From Bacilli bacterium (GTDB lineage Bacteria; Bacillota_I; Bacilli_A; RF39; UBA660): a DNA stretch of 36,747 nucleotides. This document shows positions 1 through 6,365 of this stretch, one piece after another. The position numbers were made by a program, and so were the translations under genes. Position 1 is the first letter of the stretch. Every line of letters starts with the position of its first letter. The notes beneath the pieces were generated by a model. That model was not told where the DNA came from and searched no databases. It saw only the letters and a list, made by a program, of their open reading frames with translations. Location: positions 1 through 36,747 of the forward strand of contig JAFWKJ010000007.1 of the NCBI GenBank assembly GCA_017511375.1. The letters run 5' to 3'.

Positions 1-2
1 AA

Positions 3-1151
3 AAAGAAAAAAAGAAAAAAGAAAAAATTAGAATAAAAATAGATAAAGAAAAAATAAAAAAGATAACCAGTAATAAAATATTTAAAATCCTAATTAAAAT
101 ATGTGGTTGCATTCTTGTTATAATAGCTCTAATAATTTTATTTTATGCACTAACAGAATATAAACCTAAAGCTACGGAAAAAGTAACAGTATCAGGAGAA
201 GGATTCTATTCTTTAAATATGGGAGATTCCTTTACAATAATGACATGGAATATTGGTTATGCAGCCTTAGGAGATAACGCAGATTATTTTAGAGAAAATG
301 GAAAAATGGTACAGACAGCAGATCGAAATAGAATCAACTATAACATCAATGGAATTCGTTCTAAAATAGATGAGATTAGACCCAATGTTATCATGATGCA
401 GGAAATTGATAAAAATTCAAAAAGAGTAAGTCATGTAGATGAAGTATCTTCTTTTAAAAATCATCTAAGTAATTATTCAGTTGTTTTTGCCTCAAACTAT
501 AAGGTAACTTATTTAGCATATCCATTAACAGATAGAGTAGGAAAGGTGCATTCTGGAATCGCCACTTTATCAAAATACACGATTGAATCAGCAAAAAGAG
601 TATCCCTTCCAAGTAATTATGTATGGCCTGCTAAGATGATGAAAGAAAAAGATTGTTTCTTAATATCATATATTCCTATTAAAGACAGTGAAAAAAAATT
701 AGTACTGATTAATGTTCAATTTAGTAAAACAAATAAAGAAAAAAATACAATAAAGCAAATGGAAGCCTTAAAAGAAATAATGGAAAAAGAAGAGAAAAAA
801 GGCAACTATATCATTGTAGGAGGAGACTTCAAACAAACTTTTAAAGAAATTGATACAAGTGCTTATCCCGTAAAAGAAGGGTTCTGGGAGCCAAGAAAGA
901 TAATCAAAAAAGAAATAGGTGATAATTGGCAAACTATTATGGACAATAAAGTCCCATCTAGCAGAAGTTTAGACAAACCATATGAAGTAGAGAAAAAAGA
1001 CTCCTTCCAATACTATGTGATAGATGGATTTATTGTATCAAATAACATCGAAGTACAAGAATATCATACAGAAGATTATGGATTCGAATATTCTTATCAC
1101 AATCCAGTCATCATGAAAATCAATATCAAAAAAGAAGAAAATAAAGAATAA
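3..1151 (+). CDS. Membrane-anchored EEP-fold protein, probably catalytically altered (5' partial)
   Basis: The reading frame is open to the left window edge, so the gene starts upstream; the ATG at 219 is internal. The visible order is a Lys/Glu-rich segment, one membrane segment (about 105-155), then an endonuclease/exonuclease/phosphatase domain facing outward. Counting from the ATG at 219, family landmarks are WNIGY (10-14), QE (61-62), GGDF (201-204), IDGFIVS (268-274) and HNP (294-296). Three expected active-site positions differ: GDFN reads GDFK (Lys205), the SDH motif reads SYH (Tyr293), and the usual His of an NxHL-type motif reads Gln (INVQF). In APE1-type enzymes the matching Asn and Asp contact the phosphate and the metal. 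The fold call is firm. Hydrolase activity is doubtful, and a binding role is possible. A terminator follows immediately. Confidence 0.85.
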   Translation, partial: KEKKKKEKIRIKIDKEKIKKITSNKIFKILIKICGCILVIIALIILFYALTEYKPKATEKVTVSGEGFYSLNMGDSFTIMTWNIGYAALGDNADYFRENGKMVQTADRNRINYNINGIRSKIDEIRPNVIMMQEIDKNSKRVSHVDEVSSFKNHLSNYSVVFASNYKVTYLAYPLTDRVGKVHSGIATLSKYTIESAKRVSLPSNYVWPAKMMKEKDCFLISYIPIKDSEKKLVLINVQFSKTNKEKNTIKQMEALKEIMEKEEKKGNYIIVGGDFKQTFKEIDTSAYPVKEGFWEPRKIIKKEIGDNWQTIMDNKVPSSRSLDKPYEVEKKDSFQYYVIDGFIVSNNIEVQEYHTEDYGFEYSYHNPVIMKINIKKEENKE

Positions 1152-1154
1152 AAG

Positions 1155-1178
1155 CACTTCTATTTAGAAGTGTTTTTT
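1155..1178 (+). terminator. Rho-independent terminator after the EEP gene
   Basis: Stem CACTTCT / AGAAGTG (7 bp) with loop ATTT, followed by six T. Confidence 0.85.
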
Positions 1179-1219
1179 CTATAACAAAATGTAAAGTGAA
1201 TTCTTTTTATAAATTTTCT

Positions 1220-1248
1220 TTGTAAAGTAAATACGATAATGATAAAAT
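1220..1248 (+). promoter_or_regulatory. Sigma-A-type promoter of the WXG100-like gene
   Basis: TTGTAA (1220-1225), 17 nt spacer, TAAAAT (1243-1248). A GGAGGT ribosome binding site at 1268-1273 precedes the ATG at 1280. Confidence 0.7.
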
Positions 1249-1279
1249 AGTAGTATAAGGTAAATACGGAGGTATTAAT

Positions 1280-2626
1280 ATGAGTACATTTATATTAGAT
1301 ACGGAATCTGTATCAGCGACAAAATCAACGCTAGATAATTTAGCGAGTAGAGTAGATAACATAGCAAGTGAAGTAAACGGATATGATACAAGTTGCTCAG
1401 AGTTTGATTTTAGTACGCCTAAAAGAGTCATAGCAAATAACATTGAAGCCTGTGGCACAAAAATTAAAAATACAAGTTCATATATTAATACAGTTGTATC
1501 TTCTCATACTACACTACAAAATAACATGAAATTCGAATCAAGTGCTGAACAAGCTTCTAAAGAACTACAAGACCAGATTTTAGAAGCAGCCATGGGAGCA
1601 GTTAGTTACGCCGGAGGGGGAAGTTATGGAGGCGGAAGCTATTACGGAGGGGGATATGCATCTTCAGGATATAATGCCTCAACAGTGAGAGTAGTAAACG
1701 CCAATATTTCAGATGTAAAATATGATAAAATTGAAACAAACGCATTAACTGCAACTGGAACAAAACTAGCAGAAAAATCAGTGTATAACGATTTAGGATA
1801 TGCAACCTATGGAGGAATGCTTTTAATAGGATGCTCAACAGCCATTGGAACCGTAGGAGATATTATAGAGTTTACAATGAAAGATGGAACAAAAAAACGT
1901 TGTCTCATTGCTCAAAATACTGAAGGAGACAATATAAGCTTCTTTGTAAATGATAGCTGGCAAGAAGACAATGAGAAAAATCCAACACAAAATTTCAAAG
2001 AGAATGTTACTAAAATAGAAAATTATGGCAATTATCAAGAAAGTACAGGAATTGTTGATTTAACAAACTTACCTGCCATTGGAGAATATACCTCAAAATG
2101 GACTGCCTTGGGAGAAGACTGGACCGTTGTAACAACCAAACTAAGTGTTCCAGATTATGCGAATGTGGTAGCAAGTAAAAGACTATCCCAAACTAATAAT
2201 ACGAGAATATATAGTGATTATTGTTTAGCTTTTGCTCATGTCCATGCTTCAAACATGTATAATGGTTATACAGGAGACACCGCATCAGATGCAGGACGCT
2301 ATAAACACGCAGGAGAATTTAATAATTGGTATAGTAATAATAAATCAGATACACTTAAGAAAATATATTCAGAAATAGTACAAGGAAAACCAGTGATTCT
2401 ACAAGTTAATGGAAATTCATCTGGAACCCATAGACACTTTGTTACAGTGGTAGGATTTAGAAATAGTGTAACAGATCCAGAACAACTAACAGAAGATGAC
2501 TTATTAATTTTAGATTCATATGACGGTAAAATAGAAAGAATGGATCAATCAAATTCAAGATTTATGACAACAGGAGCTCAAACAGGAAAGAACTATTCTG
2601 GATATTATTTAAGAACTTTAAAATAA
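1280..2626 (+). CDS. WXG100/LXG-like N-terminus fused to a C39-like cysteine peptidase domain
   Basis: 448 residues without a Sec signal peptide. Residues 1-105 are helical and resemble the WXG100/LXG leaders of type VII secretion substrates, although a clear WXG turn is not visible. A Gly/Tyr/Ser-rich linker spans 111-130. A beta-rich middle region covers about 140-260. The C-terminal part resembles peptidase C39-like/papain-fold domains: Cys315 (DYCLAFAH), His386 (THRHFVTVVGF) and Asp412 (LLILDSYDG) stand in the order of a Cys-His-Asp triad. It has its own promoter and its own terminator, so it is a single-gene unit. I infer a secreted or surface-delivered peptidase or toxin. No secretion machinery or clear immunity gene is adjacent, and the target is unknown. 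It could also be a pseudopeptidase binding domain. Confidence 0.65.
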   Translation: MSTFILDTESVSATKSTLDNLASRVDNIASEVNGYDTSCSEFDFSTPKRVIANNIEACGTKIKNTSSYINTVVSSHTTLQNNMKFESSAEQASKELQDQILEAAMGAVSYAGGGSYGGGSYYGGGYASSGYNASTVRVVNANISDVKYDKIETNALTATGTKLAEKSVYNDLGYATYGGMLLIGCSTAIGTVGDIIEFTMKDGTKKRCLIAQNTEGDNISFFVNDSWQEDNEKNPTQNFKENVTKIENYGNYQESTGIVDLTNLPAIGEYTSKWTALGEDWTVVTTKLSVPDYANVVASKRLSQTNNTRIYSDYCLAFAHVHASNMYNGYTGDTASDAGRYKHAGEFNNWYSNNKSDTLKKIYSEIVQGKPVILQVNGNSSGTHRHFVTVVGFRNSVTDPEQLTEDDLLILDSYDGKIERMDQSNSRFMTTGAQTGKNYSGYYLRTLK

Positions 2627-2634
2627 AAATAATT

Positions 2635-2660
2635 AAAAAGATAGAAACCCTATCTTTTTT
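2635..2660 (+). terminator. Rho-independent terminator
   Basis: Stem AAAAAGATAG / CTATCTTTTT (10 bp), loop AAACC, T-run; ends the WXG100-like transcript. Confidence 0.85.
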
Positions 2661-2663
2661 CTA

Positions 2664-2692
2664 TTGAAAAAAAATGAAAAATAGAGTAAAAT
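2664..2692 (+). promoter_or_regulatory. Sigma-A-type promoter for the 2718 gene and the MBL gene
   Basis: TTGAAA (2664-2669), 17 nt spacer, TAAAAT (2687-2692). Confidence 0.7.
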
Positions 2693-2717
2693 CTAATGTA
2701 GGATAGGTGATTAGAAT

Positions 2718-3653
2718 ATGAATAATGGGGTTGAGAACAATCAAACAGTAGAACCAGTATTAGTACCACAGGATCCAAATGCTGCCCCTGGTGTAGCTGG
2801 TGTTAGTCCAAACGTAGTAGATGCAAATCCAACTACAGTTTATAATGTGCCTGAAACAGCCCCAGAAACAGCACCACCTGAAGAAGAAAAACAAGAAGAC
2901 CCACCTAAAAAAAGAAGAGGATCTCCTTTTGCGACTTTATTATTTATTTTATTAGTAGGAGTAGGAGCATATGCTTACTATTTAAAAACAACGACAGAAA
3001 ACACTATTAAACAACAAAAATATATTTGTACTCCTGCTTCAGAATCAAAAGAAGAGGTTGCATTAGATGTCAATTCTACCTTAGTACAAGATCTCTATCA
3101 AAGAGTAGCAACCAATATATTAGAAGATGTATCACAACCAGAATGGAATGATACCATGAAAGTATATCTAGCATATAGACAAGTTCCTTCTTATAAATAT
3201 TATGAGTCTAACTGTAATCTATTTAGACCAGGAAAAATGGAACCTTATGTTTGTGAAGAAAACAATAATATTAAACCAAAGGCATTTAAAGTAGAAACTC
3301 TCGAACTAGAATGGAAAAAACTATTTGGAGAAACAACAAAAATGCCAAAAATTAATGCACATTTACAAAATGGCTGCGTAGGAGACTACGAATATATTCC
3401 AGAAAGAGAAGAGTATGTACAAGGTATATGTAAAAACATTCCAACAACAACCTTAAAAGTAAAGAAGGAATTAGTAGAGGCAGTCACTTCCAACCATACC
3501 CTTATTTTAAAAGAAAAAGTAGAGTATATGGGAACAGATAAAACAGAAGTGCCATCTTATTTAGTAAGCGGAGAATATTTCTATACATTCCGTTTAGATT
3601 TAAATTATAACTATGTATTAATTAGTAAACAATATAATCAAAAATATGAATAG
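2718..3653 (+). CDS. Single-pass membrane protein with a Cys-containing outer domain, function unknown
   Basis: 311 residues. Residues 1-70 are a disordered, Pro/Glu-rich cytoplasmic segment ending in a KKRR stop-transfer cluster. One membrane helix follows (about 71-89, FATLLFILLVGVGAYAYYL). The remaining 220 residues lie outside and carry scattered cysteines (YICTP, NCNLF, YVCEE, NGCVG, GICKN) that could form disulfides. I recognise no family. It begins 65 nt after a terminator with its own promoter and ends 14 nt before the metallo-hydrolase gene, so the two are probably co-transcribed. Because it directly follows the WXG100-like peptidase gene, a role in its secretion or as an immunity protein can be imagined, but nothing in the sequence shows this. 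Confidence 0.7.
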   Translation: MNNGVENNQTVEPVLVPQDPNAAPGVAGVSPNVVDANPTTVYNVPETAPETAPPEEEKQEDPPKKRRGSPFATLLFILLVGVGAYAYYLKTTTENTIKQQKYICTPASESKEEVALDVNSTLVQDLYQRVATNILEDVSQPEWNDTMKVYLAYRQVPSYKYYESNCNLFRPGKMEPYVCEENNNIKPKAFKVETLELEWKKLFGETTKMPKINAHLQNGCVGDYEYIPEREEYVQGICKNIPTTTLKVKKELVEAVTSNHTLILKEKVEYMGTDKTEVPSYLVSGEYFYTFRLDLNYNYVLISKQYNQKYE

Positions 3654-3667
3654 AAAGAAGGATTCTA

Positions 3668-4195
3668 ATGGATATAAAATGTGTTGTAACTGGATATTTA
3701 GATGAAAATTGTTATATCCTTAGTAAAAATGGAAATTGTATAGTAATAGATCCAGGAGATGATTATTTAAAAATAAAAGAAGAAATTGGAGATGACCGTG
3801 TTATTGGAGTATTAATTACACATTCTCATGCAGATCATATAGGAGCTCTAAGAAACTTTTTAACAAAAAGATCTATTAAAATATTTAAAAGAAGTAATAT
3901 AGAAAATGGAATGCATATAGATTTAGCAGATTTTCACTTTCAAGTCTTCTTAACACCAGGTCATTCAAAAGATTCTATTACATTTTATTTTGAAGAAAAG
4001 AAAGCTATGTTTGTAGGAGACTTCCTATTTAAAGAAAGCATGGGAAGATGTGATTTACCAGGAGGAAGTATTTCTGAGCAACAAGAGAGTATAAAATGGA
4101 TTTTAGGATATGATGATGATATAAAATTGTATCCCGGCCATTATGAAGAAACTACCCTTGGATATGAAAGAAAAAACAATCCCTATTTAAAATGA
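3668..4195 (+). CDS. Metallo-beta-lactamase-fold hydrolase, glyoxalase II-like (YcbL type)
   Basis: 175 residues. The metal-binding signature THSHADHIG (about 51-59) is followed by TPGHSKDS, the bridging Asp in FVGDFLF, and the last His in LYPGHYEETTLGYE. These are all ligands of a binuclear zinc site. The short length lacks the C-terminal substrate domain of true glyoxalase II, so it belongs to the small YcbL-like hydrolases, whose substrate is commonly a thioester but is not determined here. An AGAAGGA ribosome binding site lies in the 14 nt gap after the preceding membrane protein, which argues for one transcript. The promoter of the next gene begins at its last codon. Confidence 0.88.
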   Translation: MDIKCVVTGYLDENCYILSKNGNCIVIDPGDDYLKIKEEIGDDRVIGVLITHSHADHIGALRNFLTKRSIKIFKRSNIENGMHIDLADFHFQVFLTPGHSKDSITFYFEEKKAMFVGDFLFKESMGRCDLPGGSISEQQESIKWILGYDDDIKLYPGHYEETTLGYERKNNPYLK

Positions 4196-4224
4196 TTGTT
4201 TTTTTTTAACGAAAATGATATAAT
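4196..4224 (+). promoter_or_regulatory. Promoter with extended -10 for the 4247 gene
   Basis: TTGTTT (4196-4201), 17 nt spacer, TATAAT (4219-4224), with TG at 4216-4217. It starts immediately after the MBL stop codon. Confidence 0.75.
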
Positions 4225-4246
4225 AGTGAGCCATAGAGGTGGTACT

Positions 4247-4549
4247 ATGAAAGTATGGACAAAAGTATCCATCAAAGATCGAAATCCACAAGTCGAACGC
4301 ATTTCCAAATCATTTCTAAACTATTTATATGGATATGGACCCATACGAGATATATGCCGTAAATATAATATTACTCCAGAGGATAGGGGAATGTTGGAGC
4401 AATACACGGCCAATCGTATCTCAGGTCTCTTATTATTATTCTTATCAAAGGATTATCATCGTATCAACGATATAGCAAATAAATATGATTTAAATGCCGC
4501 ATCAAACTTAGATATATTCCCAGAAATAGAAGGCTATATTGATAAATAA
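4247..4549 (+). CDS. Small conserved-looking helical protein, function unknown
   Basis: 100 residues from the ATG at 4247. The frame can be opened upstream with a TTG at 4196, but that TTG is part of the -35 box and the -10 box would lie inside the coding region. The ATG at 4247 has AGAGGTGG seven nt upstream. The protein is soluble, charged at the N-terminus (MKVWTKVSIKDRNPQVERISK) and predicted helical, with a hydrophobic LLLLFLS stretch near residue 62 too short for a membrane span. No family is recognised. It has its own promoter and shares a bidirectional terminator with the mini-protein on the opposite strand. Confidence 0.7.
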   Translation: MKVWTKVSIKDRNPQVERISKSFLNYLYGYGPIRDICRKYNITPEDRGMLEQYTANRISGLLLLFLSKDYHRINDIANKYDLNAASNLDIFPEIEGYIDK

Positions 4550-4581
4550 AAATATAATGAATCATTCATTATATTTTTTTT
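4550..4581. terminator. Bidirectional terminator between convergent genes
   Basis: Stem AAATATAATGA / TCATTATATTT (11 bp) with loop ATCAT. T-rich tracts lie on both sides, serving the + gene ending at 4549 and the - mini-gene ending at 4580. Confidence 0.8.
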
Positions 4582-4666
4582 AAATAAATACTAACATACC
4601 AATAAAACTAATAATTGTTGCAATAAGCATGATAATTGCAATAATCTTTATTAACTTATCACTCAT
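4580..4666 (-). CDS. 28-residue single-span membrane mini-protein (Prli42/DUF4044-like in form)
   Basis: This short gene encodes MSDK followed by a continuous hydrophobic span (LIKIIAIIMLIATIISFIG, then MLVFI) and a stop. It is supported by signals beyond the frame: GAGGTG at 4673-4678 six nt before the ATG, and a sigma-A-type promoter (TTTACA, 17 nt, TATAAT) just upstream. The stop falls inside a shared terminator. Size and layout (a short polar N-terminus, then one helix) resemble the Prli42 stressosome-associated mini-proteins of Bacillota, but sequence similarity is too weak to claim homology. It could equally be another small membrane regulator. Confidence 0.75.
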   Translation of the reverse strand: MSDKLIKIIAIIMLIATIISFIGMLVFI

Positions 4667-4686
4667 TTGAAACACCTCATAGTATC

Positions 4687-4715
4687 ATTATATAAAAAAT
4701 GGAGGAATTTGTAAA
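4687..4715 (-). promoter_or_regulatory. Sigma-A-type promoter of the mini-protein gene
   Basis: On the minus strand: TTTACA (4715-4710), 17 nt, TATAAT (4692-4687). Confidence 0.75.
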
Positions 4716-4725
4716 TTTATTAAAT

Positions 4726-4754
4726 GAATATTTTAAAAGACAACTCCATATATT
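4726..4754 (+). promoter_or_regulatory. Sigma-E-type promoter of spoIIM
   Basis: GAATATT (4726-4732), 14 nt, CATATATT (4747-4754). The B. subtilis sigma-E consensus is KMATATT - 14/15 nt - CATACAHT, so the -35 matches fully and the -10 at 7 of 8 positions. No good sigma-A promoter is seen here. Confidence 0.7.
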
Positions 4755-4770
4755 CTAATAGGTGAAGAAT

Positions 4771-5340
4771 ATGATTTCATTTATTAAACAAAACAAAGTA
4801 TTTTCTATCCTCATAATATTAACAATCCTATCCTTAATAGCAGGCTTTATATTTTATGCAAAACTTGATAATGAAAGTAGAATTATAGTCTCAAATAACA
4901 TTCAAAAAGTCCTACAAGAAAAAGAAAGTAACCTCTTACAGTATACAACAGACAATATGATAAAAACATTCCTCATATGGATACTAGGAATATCTATTTT
5001 AGGACTTCCTCTTATTCTCATCATATACTTATATTCCACATTTATTTTTTCCTTTGAACTATGTGCCATGATAGAGACATTAGGAATAAAAAAAATCATA
5101 TGTATCCTATTATATAGTTTACCAAGACTTATCATGATAGGTTCCATGTTCTTTCTATGTTTTTATGCCATACACTTTTCTATCTATTTATTTAAATATT
5201 TATTTCTTCATAAAGATCTACCATTTCTTAAGATTATGAATAGATATAAGAGAATATATCTATACACAATCGTAGGATTAATCCTATCTATCATGTTAGA
5301 ATTTATAAATAAAAACTATTTATTAAAAATATTTTATTAA
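4771..5340 (+). CDS. spoIIM: Stage II sporulation protein M
   Basis: 189 residues from the ATG at 4771. An upstream in-frame GTG at 4762 is part of the AGGTGA ribosome binding site and is rejected. An N-terminal membrane helix (about 11-28) is followed by an outer loop and several more helices. The stretch LGISILGLPLILIIYLYSTF, then GIKKIICILLYSLPRLIMIGSM, matches the SpoIIM pattern of GISxxGxP and a conserved LPxxLxxI segment. In B. subtilis SpoIIM recruits SpoIID and SpoIIP to the septum for engulfment and is made in the mother cell under sigma-E. The sigma-E-like promoter directly upstream agrees with that role. The main uncertainty is sequence divergence. Confidence 0.78.
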   Translation: MISFIKQNKVFSILIILTILSLIAGFIFYAKLDNESRIIVSNNIQKVLQEKESNLLQYTTDNMIKTFLIWILGISILGLPLILIIYLYSTFIFSFELCAMIETLGIKKIICILLYSLPRLIMIGSMFFLCFYAIHFSIYLFKYLFLHKDLPFLKIMNRYKRIYLYTIVGLILSIMLEFINKNYLLKIFY

Positions 5341-5349
5341 AAATGTCAA

Positions 5350-5371
5350 TTTACACTTGCACATTTACACA
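5350..5371 (+). repeat. Heptamer direct repeats over the promoter of the HTH gene
   Basis: TTTACAC, TTGCACA and TTTACACA follow one another at 5350-5371 and cover the -35 box. They may be an operator for the regulator encoded just downstream. Confidence 0.45.
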
Positions 5372-5385
5372 TTTAGACCTATAAT
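5357..5385 (+). promoter_or_regulatory. Sigma-A-type promoter of the HTH gene
   Basis: TTGCAC (5357-5362), 17 nt, TATAAT (5380-5385); AGGAGGG at 5392-5398 precedes the ATG at 5407. Confidence 0.75.
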
Positions 5386-5406
5386 TATGTTAGGAGGGTA
5401 ATTAAT

Positions 5407-6174
5407 ATGAAAGAATTAAATACTATTTTAACAGAATTAGGAATAAGTAAAGTGAGATTGGCAAAATACCTAGGTGTTTCACGTCAAATGTTATATAACT
5501 ATCTAGGAATTGATGATATAGCAAATTGGCCAAAAGAAAAAGCCGCTAAACTATTAAGTTTACTAAATATAGAAGATATAGATGGATTGAAAGATTTAAA
5601 GATTACGGGAGAATATATCATTGAAGTAGAGAATAGACTAAATGAAGGCGTAAAAGATTCATCTAATAAAGAAGTAATTGCAGATTTAAAAGGATTTAAT
5701 AAGAAAGAACAAGAATTATTATCTGATATTATCTCTTTATTAAAAGAAAAGTTATCTAGCGATAAATCAAAAGACTCCTATAATGCCTTTGTATACTTAT
5801 TTCATTATATTCAATCTATGGAAACCAATGATGAATTAAAATACAATCTAGCATATTTTTCTAAATCATTAGGTTTTACAGATCCTATGGAATTTAATTT
5901 TAATAAAGATAAACAATTCGTATTTGAAAGTATTATGTTTAGTGCGATGACATTATATAATAATGGTGGATCTTCTAAAAATAAATTAGGAGATGCTCAT
6001 AAACGTTTTGTTCAAAGTATTGATCAAAAGAAAGAAGAAAAATTATCACGTACACAAGAATTAAATACTGTTAAAATACAAGCATTAAAAGAATTAGGAT
6101 ACATGGAGATCAATGAAGACAATGCAAAAGAAGTATTTGAAAAAATAGCAGAAATTCAGTCAAGAAAAGTTTAA
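5407..6174 (+). CDS. Xre-type helix-turn-helix regulator
   Basis: 255 residues. Residues 5-55 form a Xre/Cro-type DNA-binding domain (LTELGISKVRLAKYLGVSRQ, MLYNYLG), in which KVRLAKYLGVS and RQMLYNYL are the two helices of the HTH. The remaining 200 residues are charged and helical (for example KGFNKKEQELLSDIISLLKE) and belong to no domain I recognise. The C-terminus is again Lys/Glu-rich helix. It is transcribed alone: a strong promoter lies upstream and a terminator overlaps its last codons. TTTACAC-type repeats across its promoter suggest autoregulation, which is inference. No phage genes are nearby, so it is probably a chromosomal regulator. Confidence 0.75.
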   Translation: MKELNTILTELGISKVRLAKYLGVSRQMLYNYLGIDDIANWPKEKAAKLLSLLNIEDIDGLKDLKITGEYIIEVENRLNEGVKDSSNKEVIADLKGFNKKEQELLSDIISLLKEKLSSDKSKDSYNAFVYLFHYIQSMETNDELKYNLAYFSKSLGFTDPMEFNFNKDKQFVFESIMFSAMTLYNNGGSSKNKLGDAHKRFVQSIDQKKEEKLSRTQELNTVKIQALKELGYMEINEDNAKEVFEKIAEIQSRKV

Positions 6175-6191
6175 AGTTCTTGACTTTTTTT
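6158..6191 (+). terminator. Terminator overlapping the 3' end of the HTH gene
   Basis: Stem AGTCAAGAA (6158-6166) / TTCTTGACT (6177-6185) followed by T. The 3' arm also supplies TTGACT, the likely -35 box of the uraA leader. Confidence 0.8.
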
Positions 6192-6208
6192 ATAGAGTAT
6201 ATTATTCT
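6180..6208 (+). promoter_or_regulatory. Putative promoter of the uraA-upp leader
   Basis: TTGACT (6180-6185), 17 nt, TATTCT (6203-6208). The -35 is good and the -10 moderate. Transcription would start near 6215, about 16 nt before the leader ORF. Confidence 0.5.
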
Positions 6209-6230
6209 TAACCTAAGAGGGTGAACGTTT

Positions 6231-6302
6231 ATGAAGAAAGACAGAAGTATTAGACATAATACAAAAAGTAATATGGTTAATGTTTCTGTTTTTTCTATTT
6301 AG
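6231..6302 (+). CDS. 23-codon leader peptide of the uraA-upp operon
   Basis: A 23-residue frame starts with ATG at 6231 behind the strong ribosome binding site AGAGGG (6216-6221). It encodes a basic start (MKKDRSIRHNTKSN) and ends in MVNVSVFSI. The last codons are a U-rich stretch (6282-6300, mostly T), and the TAG stop at 6300-6302 overlaps the first two bases of the following terminator stem. A ribosome finishing this frame would sit on the 5' arm of the hairpin. I read it as a regulatory leader rather than a functional peptide. Its layout resembles the E. coli pyrBI leader, where slow transcription through a U-run at low UTP lets the ribosome catch up and block termination. Confidence 0.65.
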   Translation: MKKDRSIRHNTKSNMVNVSVFSI

Positions 6303-6333
6303 AAGAATCATTTTTGATGGTTCTTCTTTTTTT
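6282..6333 (+). promoter_or_regulatory. Putative UTP-sensitive attenuator of uraA-upp
   Basis: The U-rich tract 6282-6300 is followed by an 11-bp hairpin, AGAAGAATCAT (6301-6311) / ATGGTTCTTCT (6317-6327), with loop TTTTG, and seven T. It lies between the leader ORF and uraA. No room or sequence for the antiterminator and PyrR-binding hairpins of B. subtilis pyr leaders is seen. Confidence 0.65.
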
Positions 6334-6365
6334 ATAAAGTTTTGCCTTTTAGAAAGTGAGGAAAA

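Noticed and set aside
219-1151. Start of the EEP gene at the ATG at 219
   Set aside because: The frame is open to the window edge and encodes a membrane helix before this ATG; no ribosome binding site precedes it.
4196-4246. TTG start for the 4247 gene
   Set aside because: The TTG belongs to the -35 box and the TATAAT box lies in the extension.
6180-6333. PyrR-type attenuator before uraA
   Set aside because: Only one hairpin is visible, the leader is about 120 nt, and no antiterminator or PyrR-binding loop is seen; AGAGG there is the leader ORF's ribosome binding site.
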